From positions 3,385-67,384 of the forward strand of contig DATKHB010000027.1 of NCBI GenBank assembly GCA_035510455.1: a stretch of DNA of 64,000 bases, written 5' to 3'. This stretch comes from DATKGL01 sp035510455. Lineage in GTDB: Bacteria > Patescibacteriota > Saccharimonadia > Saccharimonadales > UBA4665. The position numbers and the translations under genes were made by a program. The notes beneath the pieces were generated by a model that was not told where the DNA came from, searched no databases, and worked only from the letters and a program-made list of their open reading frames with translations. Positions 17,778-25,977 of the stretch are shown here, one piece after another (position 1 is the first letter of the stretch; each line of letters begins with the position of its first letter).

Positions 17778-19970
17778 ATGGCCAAAAAGAAAAAGAAAAC
17801 ACGAAAATCCAAGGAAGTAGTTGAAGACCATTCATCGTTCTGGCCACTAACTGGCGCCGTAACTCTAATTATCCTGGCGCTCTTTACATTACTGGGTGGC
17901 TTTAATGCCGGCGGCGTTTTGCCTAGAGACATTTTTAAGGGTATCTATTGGCTACTTGGCCTCGCAGCATATATTACGCCGGTTGCTTTTGTCTATTGGG
18001 GGATCTACAAGTTTAACAGTGAAAGTAAAAAGATACCCTTAGATAAGTTAGTAAGTATGCTTGCTGTTTTGGTATTCGCTAGTAGCTGGTTCTACGTGAC
18101 TTTTGCCACAAAATTAACAGCCGGCGGTTACAGTGGCGGACATGGCGGAACCTTAGGTAAGACGGTTGGTGCGGCTGTTCTAAGTGTTCTGGACAAAATC
18201 CCTGCATCTTTCGTCTTTTTTATACTTACGGTCTTTGCGGCTTTCTTTGCTTTTGGGATATCTCCAAAGGTTTTGCTAAAGATTGGCAAGCTTTTCCGGC
18301 GCGATCCAGATGATGACACCGATCTTATGGATCTAAAGAACAAAGCTGAAAACAATGGGTTTAAATTAAACGAAGGGGTGCCGGTCGAACACAATTCAGC
18401 TAGACTAGGTACACTAAAAAATACCGCCCAGAAACTTTCTACTTCAGATAGTCATGATGCGCTAACCCTAGCCAGTGATCCAGATTGGCAGTTTCCAACG
18501 GTTAGCCTGCTAAATCAAAAGCAGGATAAGGCTGATGCCGGCGATGTAGAAGGAAACGCCCGTGTTATAAAGGAAACTTTGGCTAATTTTAATATTGAAG
18601 TTGAAATGGAAGGAGCCAATATTGGTCCTAGAGTGACCCAGTTTACCCTAAAACCTTCCAACGGAGTTAAGCTAACCAAAATTACGGCCCTAGAGAATAA
18701 TTTAGCCCTAGACCTAGCGGCTAACTCTATTAGAATCGAAGCTCCCATACCAGGCAAACGCGCAGTTGGCATAGAAGTTCCCAATGTTAAACCGGCTGTA
18801 GTTCGGATTAGCTCATTATTGCAAGCTCGGGAATGGGCAGAATTAAGTAGCCCATTGGGTTTTGTGATTGGTAAGGACATATCCGGAACACCGGTAATGG
18901 GTTCGTTGGACAAGATGCCGCACCTACTAATTGCCGGCCAGACGGGATCGGGTAAATCGATCATGATTAATAGTGTCCTGACCAGTTTGTTATACAGGAA
19001 CACGCCAAGCGATCTTAAGTTGATTCTAGTTGACCCTAAACAGGTCGAATTGGCTTCATTTAATGACATACCACATCTACTTACGCCAGTAATTACTGAA
19101 CCGGAAAAGTGTATTAGCGCTCTTAAATGGGCTGTGGCCGAAATGGAGAGACGCTACAAAGAATTAGCAGGTGCTGGACGTCGTAATATTGCCGAATACA
19201 ATAAATTAAAATCTGGCGAGGGGATGCCCTACATTGTGATAGTGATAGACGAACTTGCTGATTTAATGATGATGGCTGCTCGCGACGTAGAAGCTCTAAT
19301 AGTTCGAATATCCCAAAAAGCTCGAGCTGTCGGCATACACCTAGTATTAGCCACACAGCGTCCAAGCGTAGATATAATTACCGGTCTGATTAAGGCTAAT
19401 ATTCCTGCCAGAATTGCTTTTACTACGGCTAGTCAGGTTGATTCTCGCACCATCATTGACGGGATGGGTGCCGAAAAACTTTTGGGGCAAGGGGATATGC
19501 TGCTTCTGACTTCAGATATGCCCAAACCAAAACGTGTACAGGGGGCACTTATTAGCGATGAAGAGATTCATAAAGTTAACGACTTTATTAGAAACCAAAG
19601 AGCACCGCAATACGACAACGAAGTTATCAGCCAGGTAGTACAGCTTAATGGCAAAGGCGGTATTGTCACTGATTACGGTGCAAACGATGTAGATGACGGT
19701 ATGTGGCAAGATGCAGTTCATGTAGTTCTAGAGGCCCGCAAGGCCAGTACCAGCCTGCTACAGCGAAGGTTAAGGATTGGTTACGGCAGAGCCGCTAGAT
19801 TAATCGAGACAATGGAAGAACAAGGTATTGTTGGGCCGGCTGATGGTTCTCGCCCAAGGGAAGTGTTAGTTAGTAATATGGATGACGTCTTTGGTTCCAG
19901 TGATGATTTCTCGGGTGACTTGAGCGATAAAGTGCTCGACGATGCCGAAGACGATGCCGAAGTTGTTTAA
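17778..19970 (+). CDS. ftsK: DNA translocase FtsK/SpoIIIE
   Basis: This is the septal DNA pump that clears chromosome ends during division, 730 residues. After a Lys-rich start come four membrane helices (about residues 20-170), a short linker and the RecA-like motor with Walker A GQTGSGKS (about 387) and Walker B IVIVIDELADLMM. The C-terminal gamma winged helix (LLQRRLRIGYGRAARLIETM) reads KOPS-like sequences. The linker is much shorter than in E. coli. It probably cooperates with the XerC-type recombinase at 51891-52802. Confidence 0.97.
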   Translation: MAKKKKKTRKSKEVVEDHSSFWPLTGAVTLIILALFTLLGGFNAGGVLPRDIFKGIYWLLGLAAYITPVAFVYWGIYKFNSESKKIPLDKLVSMLAVLVFASSWFYVTFATKLTAGGYSGGHGGTLGKTVGAAVLSVLDKIPASFVFFILTVFAAFFAFGISPKVLLKIGKLFRRDPDDDTDLMDLKNKAENNGFKLNEGVPVEHNSARLGTLKNTAQKLSTSDSHDALTLASDPDWQFPTVSLLNQKQDKADAGDVEGNARVIKETLANFNIEVEMEGANIGPRVTQFTLKPSNGVKLTKITALENNLALDLAANSIRIEAPIPGKRAVGIEVPNVKPAVVRISSLLQAREWAELSSPLGFVIGKDISGTPVMGSLDKMPHLLIAGQTGSGKSIMINSVLTSLLYRNTPSDLKLILVDPKQVELASFNDIPHLLTPVITEPEKCISALKWAVAEMERRYKELAGAGRRNIAEYNKLKSGEGMPYIVIVIDELADLMMMAARDVEALIVRISQKARAVGIHLVLATQRPSVDIITGLIKANIPARIAFTTASQVDSRTIIDGMGAEKLLGQGDMLLLTSDMPKPKRVQGALISDEEIHKVNDFIRNQRAPQYDNEVISQVVQLNGKGGIVTDYGANDVDDGMWQDAVHVVLEARKASTSLLQRRLRIGYGRAARLIETMEEQGIVGPADGSRPREVLVSNMDDVFGSSDDFSGDLSDKVLDDAEDDAEVV

Positions 19971-20045
19971 GTATAAGCTTCACCCCAAAACTCAATATGT
20001 TTTAGCTGGAATTTCTTTATGACAGGTATATGGATTACGATTTTG

Positions 20046-20072
20046 TAGGCTTAACCAGCCTATCAGTTTTTT
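20046..20072 (+). terminator. Possible Rho-independent terminator after ftsK
   Basis: TAGGCT (20046-20051) and AGCCTA (20057-20062) can pair around a TAACC loop, followed by a T-run at 20067-20072. The stem is only 6 bp, so the terminator is plausible but weak. It sits in the 274-nt gap between ftsK and rpsF. Confidence 0.45.
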
Positions 20073-20140
20073 GGCCTGCCTGATTGAAGGTGTCGAAGCA
20101 CTAACAATAGCTCGATCGCTATAGTTCGTGATAACAGAGG

Positions 20141-20244
20141 TTGACTAGTTAGGCCGTATCTTCTATACTTACGTTACTGAAAAAATTAGCCTAACTCACG
20201 GCAACTTGGCATGTGGGTTTTAAAGCCAAAGGAGGTTAACAACG
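20141..20244 (+). promoter_or_regulatory. Promoter and leader of the rpsF operon
   Basis: TTGACT (20141-20146), a 17-nt spacer and TATACT (20164-20169) form a strong promoter. About 70 nt of leader follow, ending in AAAGGAGGT directly before rpsF, the best ribosome binding site of the window. CTCAC and GTGGG in the leader can pair around a 12-nt loop. S6:S18 autoregulation acts at such leaders in many bacteria, but I could not identify its conserved bulge. Confidence 0.7.
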
Positions 20245-20637
20245 ATGAACCAATATGAAATTGCAGTGCTATTTGATCCAGATCTTGAGATCGATTTAGA
20301 AAAAGCAACTTCACGAGTTGAAAAGATATTTACAAGCAATGGCGCCAAAGTTCTTAAGTTAGATAATTGGGGCAAACGGAAACTGGCTTATCCAATTAAG
20401 AAACACGAGACGGCGATCTATATAATTTATCTTATGGATATACCAGCTGAAGGTGTCAGAAAAATTGAAGGATCGTTAAATATTACTGATGAGGTCATAA
20501 GATTTTTGATTGTTAGGCCAGACCTAAAAGCAATTGCTCGAGCCGAACAAGCTAGACTAGACATTGAAGAACACAAATCTGCTGCTGAGTCTGACAATAC
20601 CACCAAGTCAGATTCAGATGACCAGAAGAAAGATTAG
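20245..20637 (+). CDS. rpsF: 30S ribosomal protein S6
   Basis: This is ribosomal protein bS6, 130 residues, binding 16S rRNA as a dimer with S18. The core reads NQYEIAVLFDPDLEIDLEKA, then WGKRKLAYPIKKHETAIYI and DEVIRFLIVRPDL. The last 30 residues are a Ser/Asp/Lys-rich tail. It is the first gene of rpsF-ssb-rpsR-efp and has a strong Shine-Dalgarno sequence. Confidence 0.96.
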   Translation: MNQYEIAVLFDPDLEIDLEKATSRVEKIFTSNGAKVLKLDNWGKRKLAYPIKKHETAIYIIYLMDIPAEGVRKIEGSLNITDEVIRFLIVRPDLKAIARAEQARLDIEEHKSAAESDNTTKSDSDDQKKD

Positions 20638-20666
20638 AAGTACAATAATGAGGAAGGGAATACATC

Positions 20667-21131
20667 ATGGCCAGAAGCGTTAATCAAGTTATGTTAATGG
20701 GTAATCTAACAAGGGACCCAGAACTAAGGCAGACCCCAAACGGACAAAGTGTTTGCAGTTTCAGCTTAGCCCTAAACAGATCATACAAAGATCAAAGCGG
20801 TGAGTGGCAAGAAGTAACAGACTACGTCGATATTGTAGCCTGGGGGCCATTAGGTGAGAGAGTAGCTCAATACCTATCACGCGGCCGACGTTGTTTCGTC
20901 CAAGGCCGACTGCAAAGTCGCAGCTGGGAGCAAGATGGCCAGAAGCGTAACAAAGTTGAGGTGTTAGCTAACGATGTAACCTTTCTGGATAGCCGACCTT
21001 CCGGAGAAACGACGAACGATAGCGATGAAGACAAGCCTGCTCCCAAAGCAAAGGCGAGTAAAAAGTCTGAAGAAGTAGTAATTGAAGATATTAGCGATGA
21101 GCCAATTAATTTGGATGACATTCCATTCTAG
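20667..21131 (+). CDS. ssb: Single-stranded DNA-binding protein
   Basis: SSB of 154 residues. The OB fold covers residues 1-110 (NQVMLMGNLTRDPELRQTPN, WGPLGERVAQYLSRGRRC). An acidic, Lys-interrupted linker leads to the conserved acidic tip DDIPF, which recruits replication and repair partners. Its position between rpsF and rpsR is the standard one. GAGGAAGGG precedes the ATG. Confidence 0.97.
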   Translation: MARSVNQVMLMGNLTRDPELRQTPNGQSVCSFSLALNRSYKDQSGEWQEVTDYVDIVAWGPLGERVAQYLSRGRRCFVQGRLQSRSWEQDGQKRNKVEVLANDVTFLDSRPSGETTNDSDEDKPAPKAKASKKSEEVVIEDISDEPINLDDIPF

Positions 21132-21142
21132 GAGTTAAAAAG

Positions 21143-21346
21143 ATGGCAAAGATATTTAAACAAAGGACAGACGTTCCGTACTTTGATTACAAAGACGTCA
21201 AAACTCTACAGAGATATGTTGATGTTTACGGGCAGATAGAGGTTCGCAAAAAAACAGGCCTCACCGAAAGTCAGCAAAGACAACTTGCCAAAGCTATTAA
21301 ACGAGCTCGTCATATTGCCTTACTGCCTTTTGTAGCTAACGGTTAG
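21143..21346 (+). CDS. rpsR: 30S ribosomal protein S18
   Basis: This is ribosomal protein bS18, 67 residues, the partner of S6. It shows FDYKDVKTLQRYVDVYGQI, then a basic RQLAKAIKRARHIALLPF. There is no zinc-binding cysteine. It follows ssb by 11 nt with GGAG upstream. In most bacteria rplI (bL9) comes next; here efp does. Confidence 0.96.
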   Translation: MAKIFKQRTDVPYFDYKDVKTLQRYVDVYGQIEVRKKTGLTESQQRQLAKAIKRARHIALLPFVANG

Positions 21347-21355
21347 AGGGTCGTC

Positions 21356-21916
21356 ATGGCTCTAAATATAACCGGCCTCAAAAAAGGCACCATTTTCAAG
21401 TTTAACGGTGAACCCTACAGAGTTGTTGAATACGGTCAAAAAGTTATGGGGAGGGGCGGCTCAATTGTTAATGTTCGGATAAAGAGCATGCTAGACGGCA
21501 AGGTCCTGGACAAGACTTTTAAAGGTAATGAGCAGCTTGAATCTGCCGATGTAGATATCAGAAAAGCCCAATACTTATATAAAGATGGATCAATTTTCTT
21601 TTTTATGGACGAGAAAACTTATGAGCAATTTGAAGTTCCAGACAAACTAGTGAGTGAACAGGACGGCTACCTCGTTGAAGGGGACTCATATACGGCTCAG
21701 ATTTTTGAAGGCAGGTTGATCAATATAGATCTACCAAACAACGTAGCTCTTAAAGTGACCTATACCGAAGACGTTGTCAGAGGAGACACGGCCAATAGCG
21801 TTATGAAAGAAGCCACTTTGAATACTGGAAAATCTATCAAGGTACCGGCTTTCGTTAAGAAGGACGACGTTATAAGGGTAGATACCAGAACCGGTACCTA
21901 CATTGAGCGCGCCTAG
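21356..21916 (+). CDS. efp: Elongation factor P with Arg at the modification site
   Basis: EF-P of 186 residues rescues ribosomes stalled at polyproline. It has the KOW-like domain I (GTIFKFNGEPYRVVEYGQKV), two OB domains and a C-terminal GDVIRVDTRTGTY-like segment. At the tip of the domain I loop the usual PGKGG reads MGRGG, placing Arg33 where most bacteria have a modifiable Lys. Arg at this position is known from EF-P that is rhamnosylated by EarP. I see no EarP gene in the window. It sits 9 nt after rpsR. Confidence 0.95.
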   Translation: MALNITGLKKGTIFKFNGEPYRVVEYGQKVMGRGGSIVNVRIKSMLDGKVLDKTFKGNEQLESADVDIRKAQYLYKDGSIFFFMDEKTYEQFEVPDKLVSEQDGYLVEGDSYTAQIFEGRLINIDLPNNVALKVTYTEDVVRGDTANSVMKEATLNTGKSIKVPAFVKKDDVIRVDTRTGTYIERA

Positions 21917-21928
21917 TATTTTATTTGT

Positions 21929-22645
21929 ATGAAGCATTTTTCTCTTGAAGAGTATCTGGTACGAAAAGGATTATGTAAAAGCGAAGCCGATGCCAACTCT
22001 TATATAGTTCTGGGTTTTGTTAAGGTAAATAATAATTTAGTATTAAAGCCTGACTATCAAGTAGGCGAAGACGAAGCAATTCGCTTAACGGCTAATTTTG
22101 TATCGCGGGGAGCTCTCAAGCTAGCTTCCGTTAAAGATAAGTTGGAGTTGGATTTTAGGGACAAGTTAATAGTTGATGTCGGCAGTTCTACCGGTGGCTT
22201 CACAGATTACGCCCTCCAAAACTCAGCTAAACGAGTAATAGCCATTGATCTTGGTAAAAATCAGCTGCACGAGAAGCTAAAGAATAATCCTAAAATTGAG
22301 ATTCACGATCACACAAGCATTTTCGACATTAATAATTTGCCAGACGATGTAGCTATGGTCCTAATTGACGTAAATTTTGTTTCGCTTCGAGAAGTCCTTC
22401 TCCATATATATAAACTGATTAATAGGCAGACCGAAATCATAGCTCTCCTAAAACCTCAATTTGAAATATCTGGCGGTAAGCTTAAGAATGAGGGTATTAT
22501 AAAAAATAATCGTATGCGGCGGGACATAATCAAGGACTTCGAAAATTGGGTCAAGCAACGCTTTGTTATTTTAGACAAAGCCGACTCCAAATTAGCTGGC
22601 CGGCATGGGAATCTAGAGAGATTTTATAAGCTTCGAAAAGCATAG
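21929..22645 (+). CDS. tlyA: TlyA-type rRNA 2'-O-methyltransferase
   Basis: This 238-residue protein combines an N-terminal S4 RNA-binding domain (residues 1-60, LEEYLVRKGLCKSEADANSY) with an FtsJ-like methyltransferase (VSRGALKLASV, then the SAM motif DVGSSTGGFTDYAL, and LLKPQFE). TlyA methylates cytidines of 16S and 23S rRNA and has also been called a hemolysin. The catalytic K-D-K-E pattern appears present. It follows efp by 12 nt. Confidence 0.93.
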   Translation: MKHFSLEEYLVRKGLCKSEADANSYIVLGFVKVNNNLVLKPDYQVGEDEAIRLTANFVSRGALKLASVKDKLELDFRDKLIVDVGSSTGGFTDYALQNSAKRVIAIDLGKNQLHEKLKNNPKIEIHDHTSIFDINNLPDDVAMVLIDVNFVSLREVLLHIYKLINRQTEIIALLKPQFEISGGKLKNEGIIKNNRMRRDIIKDFENWVKQRFVILDKADSKLAGRHGNLERFYKLRKA

Positions 22646-22666
22646 ATATGATGGTAAACTTCCCAC

Positions 22667-23323
22667 ATGTATTTCAAGAGTCGCGCGCAAGCCGGCAATC
22701 TATTGGCTGCTGAAATAGCCAAAAAGTACCGTTATGAAAATTGCGCCGTTGTGGCATTAAGCGACGGCGGGGTGATTATCGGCGCGGAGATTGCCATCAA
22801 CCTCCACTGTGTTCTTTCTCTGTTATTGGCAGCCCCAATTGAATTGCCTAACGAGAACGATCCCATAGCAACCGTTAATCAATCGGGCAGGATAACTTAC
22901 AATGGTTTATATTCGGCCGGTGAGCTTGAGGAACTTCAGGGTGAATTTCGAACCTATATTGAGGAAGAGCGCATCAGGGCACTCCACAAAATCAACAGTT
23001 TGCTTGGTGACGGCGGGCTAATTGAGCCAAAATTGCTTAAAGGACGCATTGTTATCTTAGTGTCCGATGGTCTAAGTAGTGGGTTATCCCTGGAAGCCGC
23101 GGTGGATTTCTTAAAGCCTATTCAACTGGAGAAACTAATCGTAGCGGTGCCGATTGCCAGTGTCCCTGCCGTGGATCGCATGCACGTACTGAGCGATGAG
23201 ATATATTGCCTCAGCGTACTAGGAGACTATATAAACACTGACCATTATTACGATATTGATGATAAACCCGACCACGACGAGGTCATCAAAATAGTTAAAG
23301 AAGTTATTCTCCACTGGAAATAG
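22667..23323 (+). CDS. Predicted phosphoribosyltransferase
   Basis: This 218-residue protein has the PRTase fold of the COG1926 type. FKSRAQAGNLLAAEIA opens the protein, and the PRPP loop reads VILVSDGLSSGLS around residue 128 (usual pattern V-DDG-aTG-T). The first Asp of the loop is Ser here, so activity is uncertain. The substrate is unknown. TGgTAAACT (core 22655-22660) lies 6 nt before the ATG, suggesting a leaderless transcript separate from tlyA. Confidence 0.75.
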   Translation: MYFKSRAQAGNLLAAEIAKKYRYENCAVVALSDGGVIIGAEIAINLHCVLSLLLAAPIELPNENDPIATVNQSGRITYNGLYSAGELEELQGEFRTYIEEERIRALHKINSLLGDGGLIEPKLLKGRIVILVSDGLSSGLSLEAAVDFLKPIQLEKLIVAVPIASVPAVDRMHVLSDEIYCLSVLGDYINTDHYYDIDDKPDHDEVIKIVKEVILHWK

Positions 23324-23341
23324 GCCAATCTTCAAGTCACA

Positions 23342-23992
23342 CTAGAGATATTTCTCGAGAGCCTCTTTGTCCTTAATCGTCACATAAGATTGCTCGGAGC
23401 TCACCAGGCCTTTACGTTCCAGGTAGGCCATTTCACGGCTGGTGGTTTCACGGCTGGAGTTAATAGAGCTGGCAATGTCTTGGTGCTTAAGCGGTGCGTC
23501 GATTAGTGTTGAACGATTAGCCATAGGTTTGCCAAATTGCCGCGAGGCAGACAGCAAGAAAGAGATGAGACGCTCCCTTACTGTGCGATACTCGAGGCTT
23601 AGGATTCTCTCGGAATGTGTACGGTACATATAAGTCAATAAATCTATGAGAGGCAAACTTGCCTCAGGGTGCGAATGTAGATATTCCTCAAACTTTGGTT
23701 GACTAATTTCCCAGACAACAGTTTCCCTAAGGGCAGAATATATAATGGAGCGATCTTCTCCAGTTATCGCCCAGGTTAGAGCAAGAATATCACCCTTTTT
23801 TCGGATAACCAGCAAATTTTCTTCACCATATTTAGTAATGTCGTAAGCTTTTACTAAACCGCTCTCAATATAAAAAACACCCGGCGGTGATTCGCCGGGC
23901 CTAATAATAAACTCCCCCTTAGAGTATGTTAGCCGTCTTCCTTTATGGAAGAGACCCACCAGGGTCTTCATATCACTCTTTGTGGACAACAT
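23342..23992 (-). CDS. Crp/Fnr family transcription regulator
   Basis: This regulator has 216 residues. The cyclic-nucleotide-binding-like jelly roll occupies residues 10-120 (KGEFIIRPGESPPGVFYIES), a long dimer helix 120-150, and a winged helix 150-216 (LKHQDIASSINSSRETTSRE as recognition region). No cysteines are present, so it is not an Fe-S Fnr. Whether it binds cAMP cannot be read directly. It is divergent from the PH-domain gene; a TGTGA-TCACA palindrome lies between them. A -10-like CATAAT is 6 nt before the ATG. Confidence 0.9.
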   Translation of the reverse strand: MLSTKSDMKTLVGLFHKGRRLTYSKGEFIIRPGESPPGVFYIESGLVKAYDITKYGEENLLVIRKKGDILALTWAITGEDRSIIYSALRETVVWEISQPKFEEYLHSHPEASLPLIDLLTYMYRTHSERILSLEYRTVRERLISFLLSASRQFGKPMANRSTLIDAPLKHQDIASSINSSRETTSREMAYLERKGLVSSEQSYVTIKDKEALEKYL

Positions 23993-24059
23993 GAAATAAT
24001 TATGACATATCTGTACGACATATCAAAGATGTTGATATCTGGGGTTTCTTCAGGGTCCG

Positions 24060-24092
24060 TGTGATATAAATCTCACAGCTGGTGTGATATAG
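24060..24092. promoter_or_regulatory. Candidate Crp-like operator between regulator and PH-domain gene
   Basis: TGTGATATAAATCTCACA at 24060-24077 has arms TGTGA and TCACA around an 8-nt centre, close to the Crp consensus, which uses 6 nt. TGTGATATA recurs at 24083-24091 as a direct repeat 23 nt further on, about two helical turns. Two GACATAT copies lie at 24004 and 24017, nearer to the regulator start. The pattern suggests autoregulation and control of the divergent gene. Confidence 0.55.
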
Positions 24093-24172
24093 TTTACGGA
24101 CGTTATTTTCTAGATAAAGTATTGTGAGACTACAGGAAGTAAGAGTGGAGAAGTTAAACGAAGGAGGCTAAT

Positions 24173-24823
24173 ATGACAAGCCAACAAGCAGTTGACGACC
24201 AACTCAAAAAAATAGGTGCAGATTTCCGCTTCTGGGGACGCAACGAAATAAAAGAATTAAGCATGATATTGGCTGAAGAGGAAGTTATTAATCAATGTGT
24301 TAATGGTCACTATCAAGGAGGCTTTGCGATGCTGGCCGCTACCGACAGACGTCTTATCCTGGTTGACCGCAAACCAATGTTTCTAACCATCGAAGTCATA
24401 TGGTATGACAAAATTGGGCAGATAGATTTTAACCATCGCCTTCTCAATGCGACTTTATGCATTTCTACCCCAAACAAAGACCTGAATTTCACTAGTTGGA
24501 ATAGTAGTCGGCTACGAGCCATCTTACTCTATTCTCAGCATAAAATGGCTCTGGCAAGATCTGGCAACGACAGTAATTTAGACCGTGCTCTTCTAAGGCA
24601 GGCTGACAGGGAAGAGGACAATAGATTTGTTCTCCCGGTTGAGAACAGCAATCGCAACGACCGTACACGCACCGATCTAAACAGATGGCTGAAGCCGGCC
24701 GCCTCAACTACAAACCGTCTTAAATTACCTGGACTATCAAGTTCCTATGATCTCACGCTTTACGGCGCAACTAGGCTCCCGTTCTCTAGACGACGCTACT
24801 ATTCACGCTCGGTAATTCTCTAG
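24173..24823 (+). CDS. PH-domain-like protein of unknown function
   Basis: This 216-residue protein has a bacterial PH-like core at about residues 28-125 (EVINQCVNGHYQGGFAMLAA, TDRRLILVDRKP, IDFNHRLLNATLCI). The C-terminal 90 residues are polar, basic and probably disordered. It has no membrane helix or signal peptide. GAAGGAGG lies just before the ATG. The gene is divergent from the Crp-like regulator and is a candidate target. Its end overlaps the convergent ychF by 4 nt. The molecular function is unknown. Confidence 0.65.
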   Translation: MTSQQAVDDQLKKIGADFRFWGRNEIKELSMILAEEEVINQCVNGHYQGGFAMLAATDRRLILVDRKPMFLTIEVIWYDKIGQIDFNHRLLNATLCISTPNKDLNFTSWNSSRLRAILLYSQHKMALARSGNDSNLDRALLRQADREEDNRFVLPVENSNRNDRTRTDLNRWLKPAASTTNRLKLPGLSSSYDLTLYGATRLPFSRRRYYSRSVIL

Positions 24824-25902
24824 ACGTTAAACCTGAATTCAACCACATCGTCAGGTTGCATCACATAATCTTTGCCTTCGGTTCGTACTTTGCCAGCGGC
24901 TCTTGCTGAGGCTAAAGATCCGTACTTGATTAAGTCAAAATAATTTATTATCTCTGCGGCTATAAAACCTCTAGCGAAATCTGTGTGAATAACCCCAGCA
25001 GCTTGCTGGGCAGTATTGCCTTGGGGTATAGTCCAGGCTCGTGTTTCTTTTTCGCCAGCCGTTAGAAAACTTTGTAGCCCTAGAACGTTATAAGCTAACT
25101 TCGACATCCGGAACAAACCTGATTTCTCTTGTCCATAACTTTCTAACAATTCACTAGCTTCTTCTTCGCTCAGCGCTTTAAGTTCGTATTCGAGCTTGGC
25201 GCAGATAAGCAGGCTAGGAGCTGGGTCTACCAGCTCTTTTAAATAATTCTTCATTTTGTTGTCTACCAAACCCTCTTCATCAACATTGAATACATATATA
25301 ACCGGTTTAACTGTCAAGAGCTGAAGGTCGACCAGCAAATCTTTATCTAAATTAGTATCCGAGGAAAGGAGCTCATTGTTATCCAGGATTTCTAAGGCAG
25401 ATTTTACCGTGTTTAGTTTTGGTTGTAATTTGGGGTTGATTCTTGCTTCTTTTTCCAACTTTTTTAGATGATTAGTAATAGTTTGTAGGTCAGCCAAAAC
25501 TAATTCTGTATTAATGATCTCGATGTCTTTTTTGGGTTTTACGTCGTTATTGACGTGAACAATATCGTTATCTTTAAAAGCGCGGACAACGTGAACGATA
25601 GCGTTGCAAGCTTTTATATTACCCAAGAATTGATTTCCTAAGCCTTCACCTTTTGATGCCCCAGATACAAGACCGGCAATGTCTACGAACGTGACCGTTG
25701 CGGGGACAACTTTTTTGGAACTATATAAAACTGCAAGTTTATTGAGGCGTTCGTCTGGTACCGGCACGATGCCGGTATTGGGCTCGATGGTAGCAAAAGG
25801 GTAGTTCGCTATTAAAACATTATTGTTAGTCAAACTATTAAATAAGGTTGATTTGCCAACGTTAGGTAACCCTACTATTCCGATTTCTAAGGATTTTGAC
25901 AT
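24820..25902 (-). CDS. ychF: Redox/ribosome-associated GTPase YchF (OLA1)
   Basis: YchF of 360 residues binds ATP and GTP and associates with ribosomes. G1 reads GLPNVGKSTLFN and the switch region includes YPFATIEPNTG; G3 is DIAGLVSGASKGEGLGN. An inserted coiled coil and the C-terminal TGS domain (RGFIAAEIINYFD, ending with PDDVVEFRFNV) follow. TGtTACAAT (core 25910-25915, minus strand) lies 7 nt before the ATG, so the mRNA is probably leaderless. Confidence 0.96.
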   Translation of the reverse strand: MSKSLEIGIVGLPNVGKSTLFNSLTNNNVLIANYPFATIEPNTGIVPVPDERLNKLAVLYSSKKVVPATVTFVDIAGLVSGASKGEGLGNQFLGNIKACNAIVHVVRAFKDNDIVHVNNDVKPKKDIEIINTELVLADLQTITNHLKKLEKEARINPKLQPKLNTVKSALEILDNNELLSSDTNLDKDLLVDLQLLTVKPVIYVFNVDEEGLVDNKMKNYLKELVDPAPSLLICAKLEYELKALSEEEASELLESYGQEKSGLFRMSKLAYNVLGLQSFLTAGEKETRAWTIPQGNTAQQAAGVIHTDFARGFIAAEIINYFDLIKYGSLASARAAGKVRTEGKDYVMQPDDVVEFRFNV

Positions 25903-25977
25903 AGATTAGATTGTAACAGATATAAAGACAAAAGTAATAGTTTGATTAAATGGCAATAATGTGTTATTGTTTAAGAC

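Noticed and set aside
20100..20125. ATAGC...GCTAT inverted repeat before the rpsF promoter as an operator
   Set aside because: The arms are only 5 bp and it lies upstream of the -35 box without a partner site; chance cannot be excluded.
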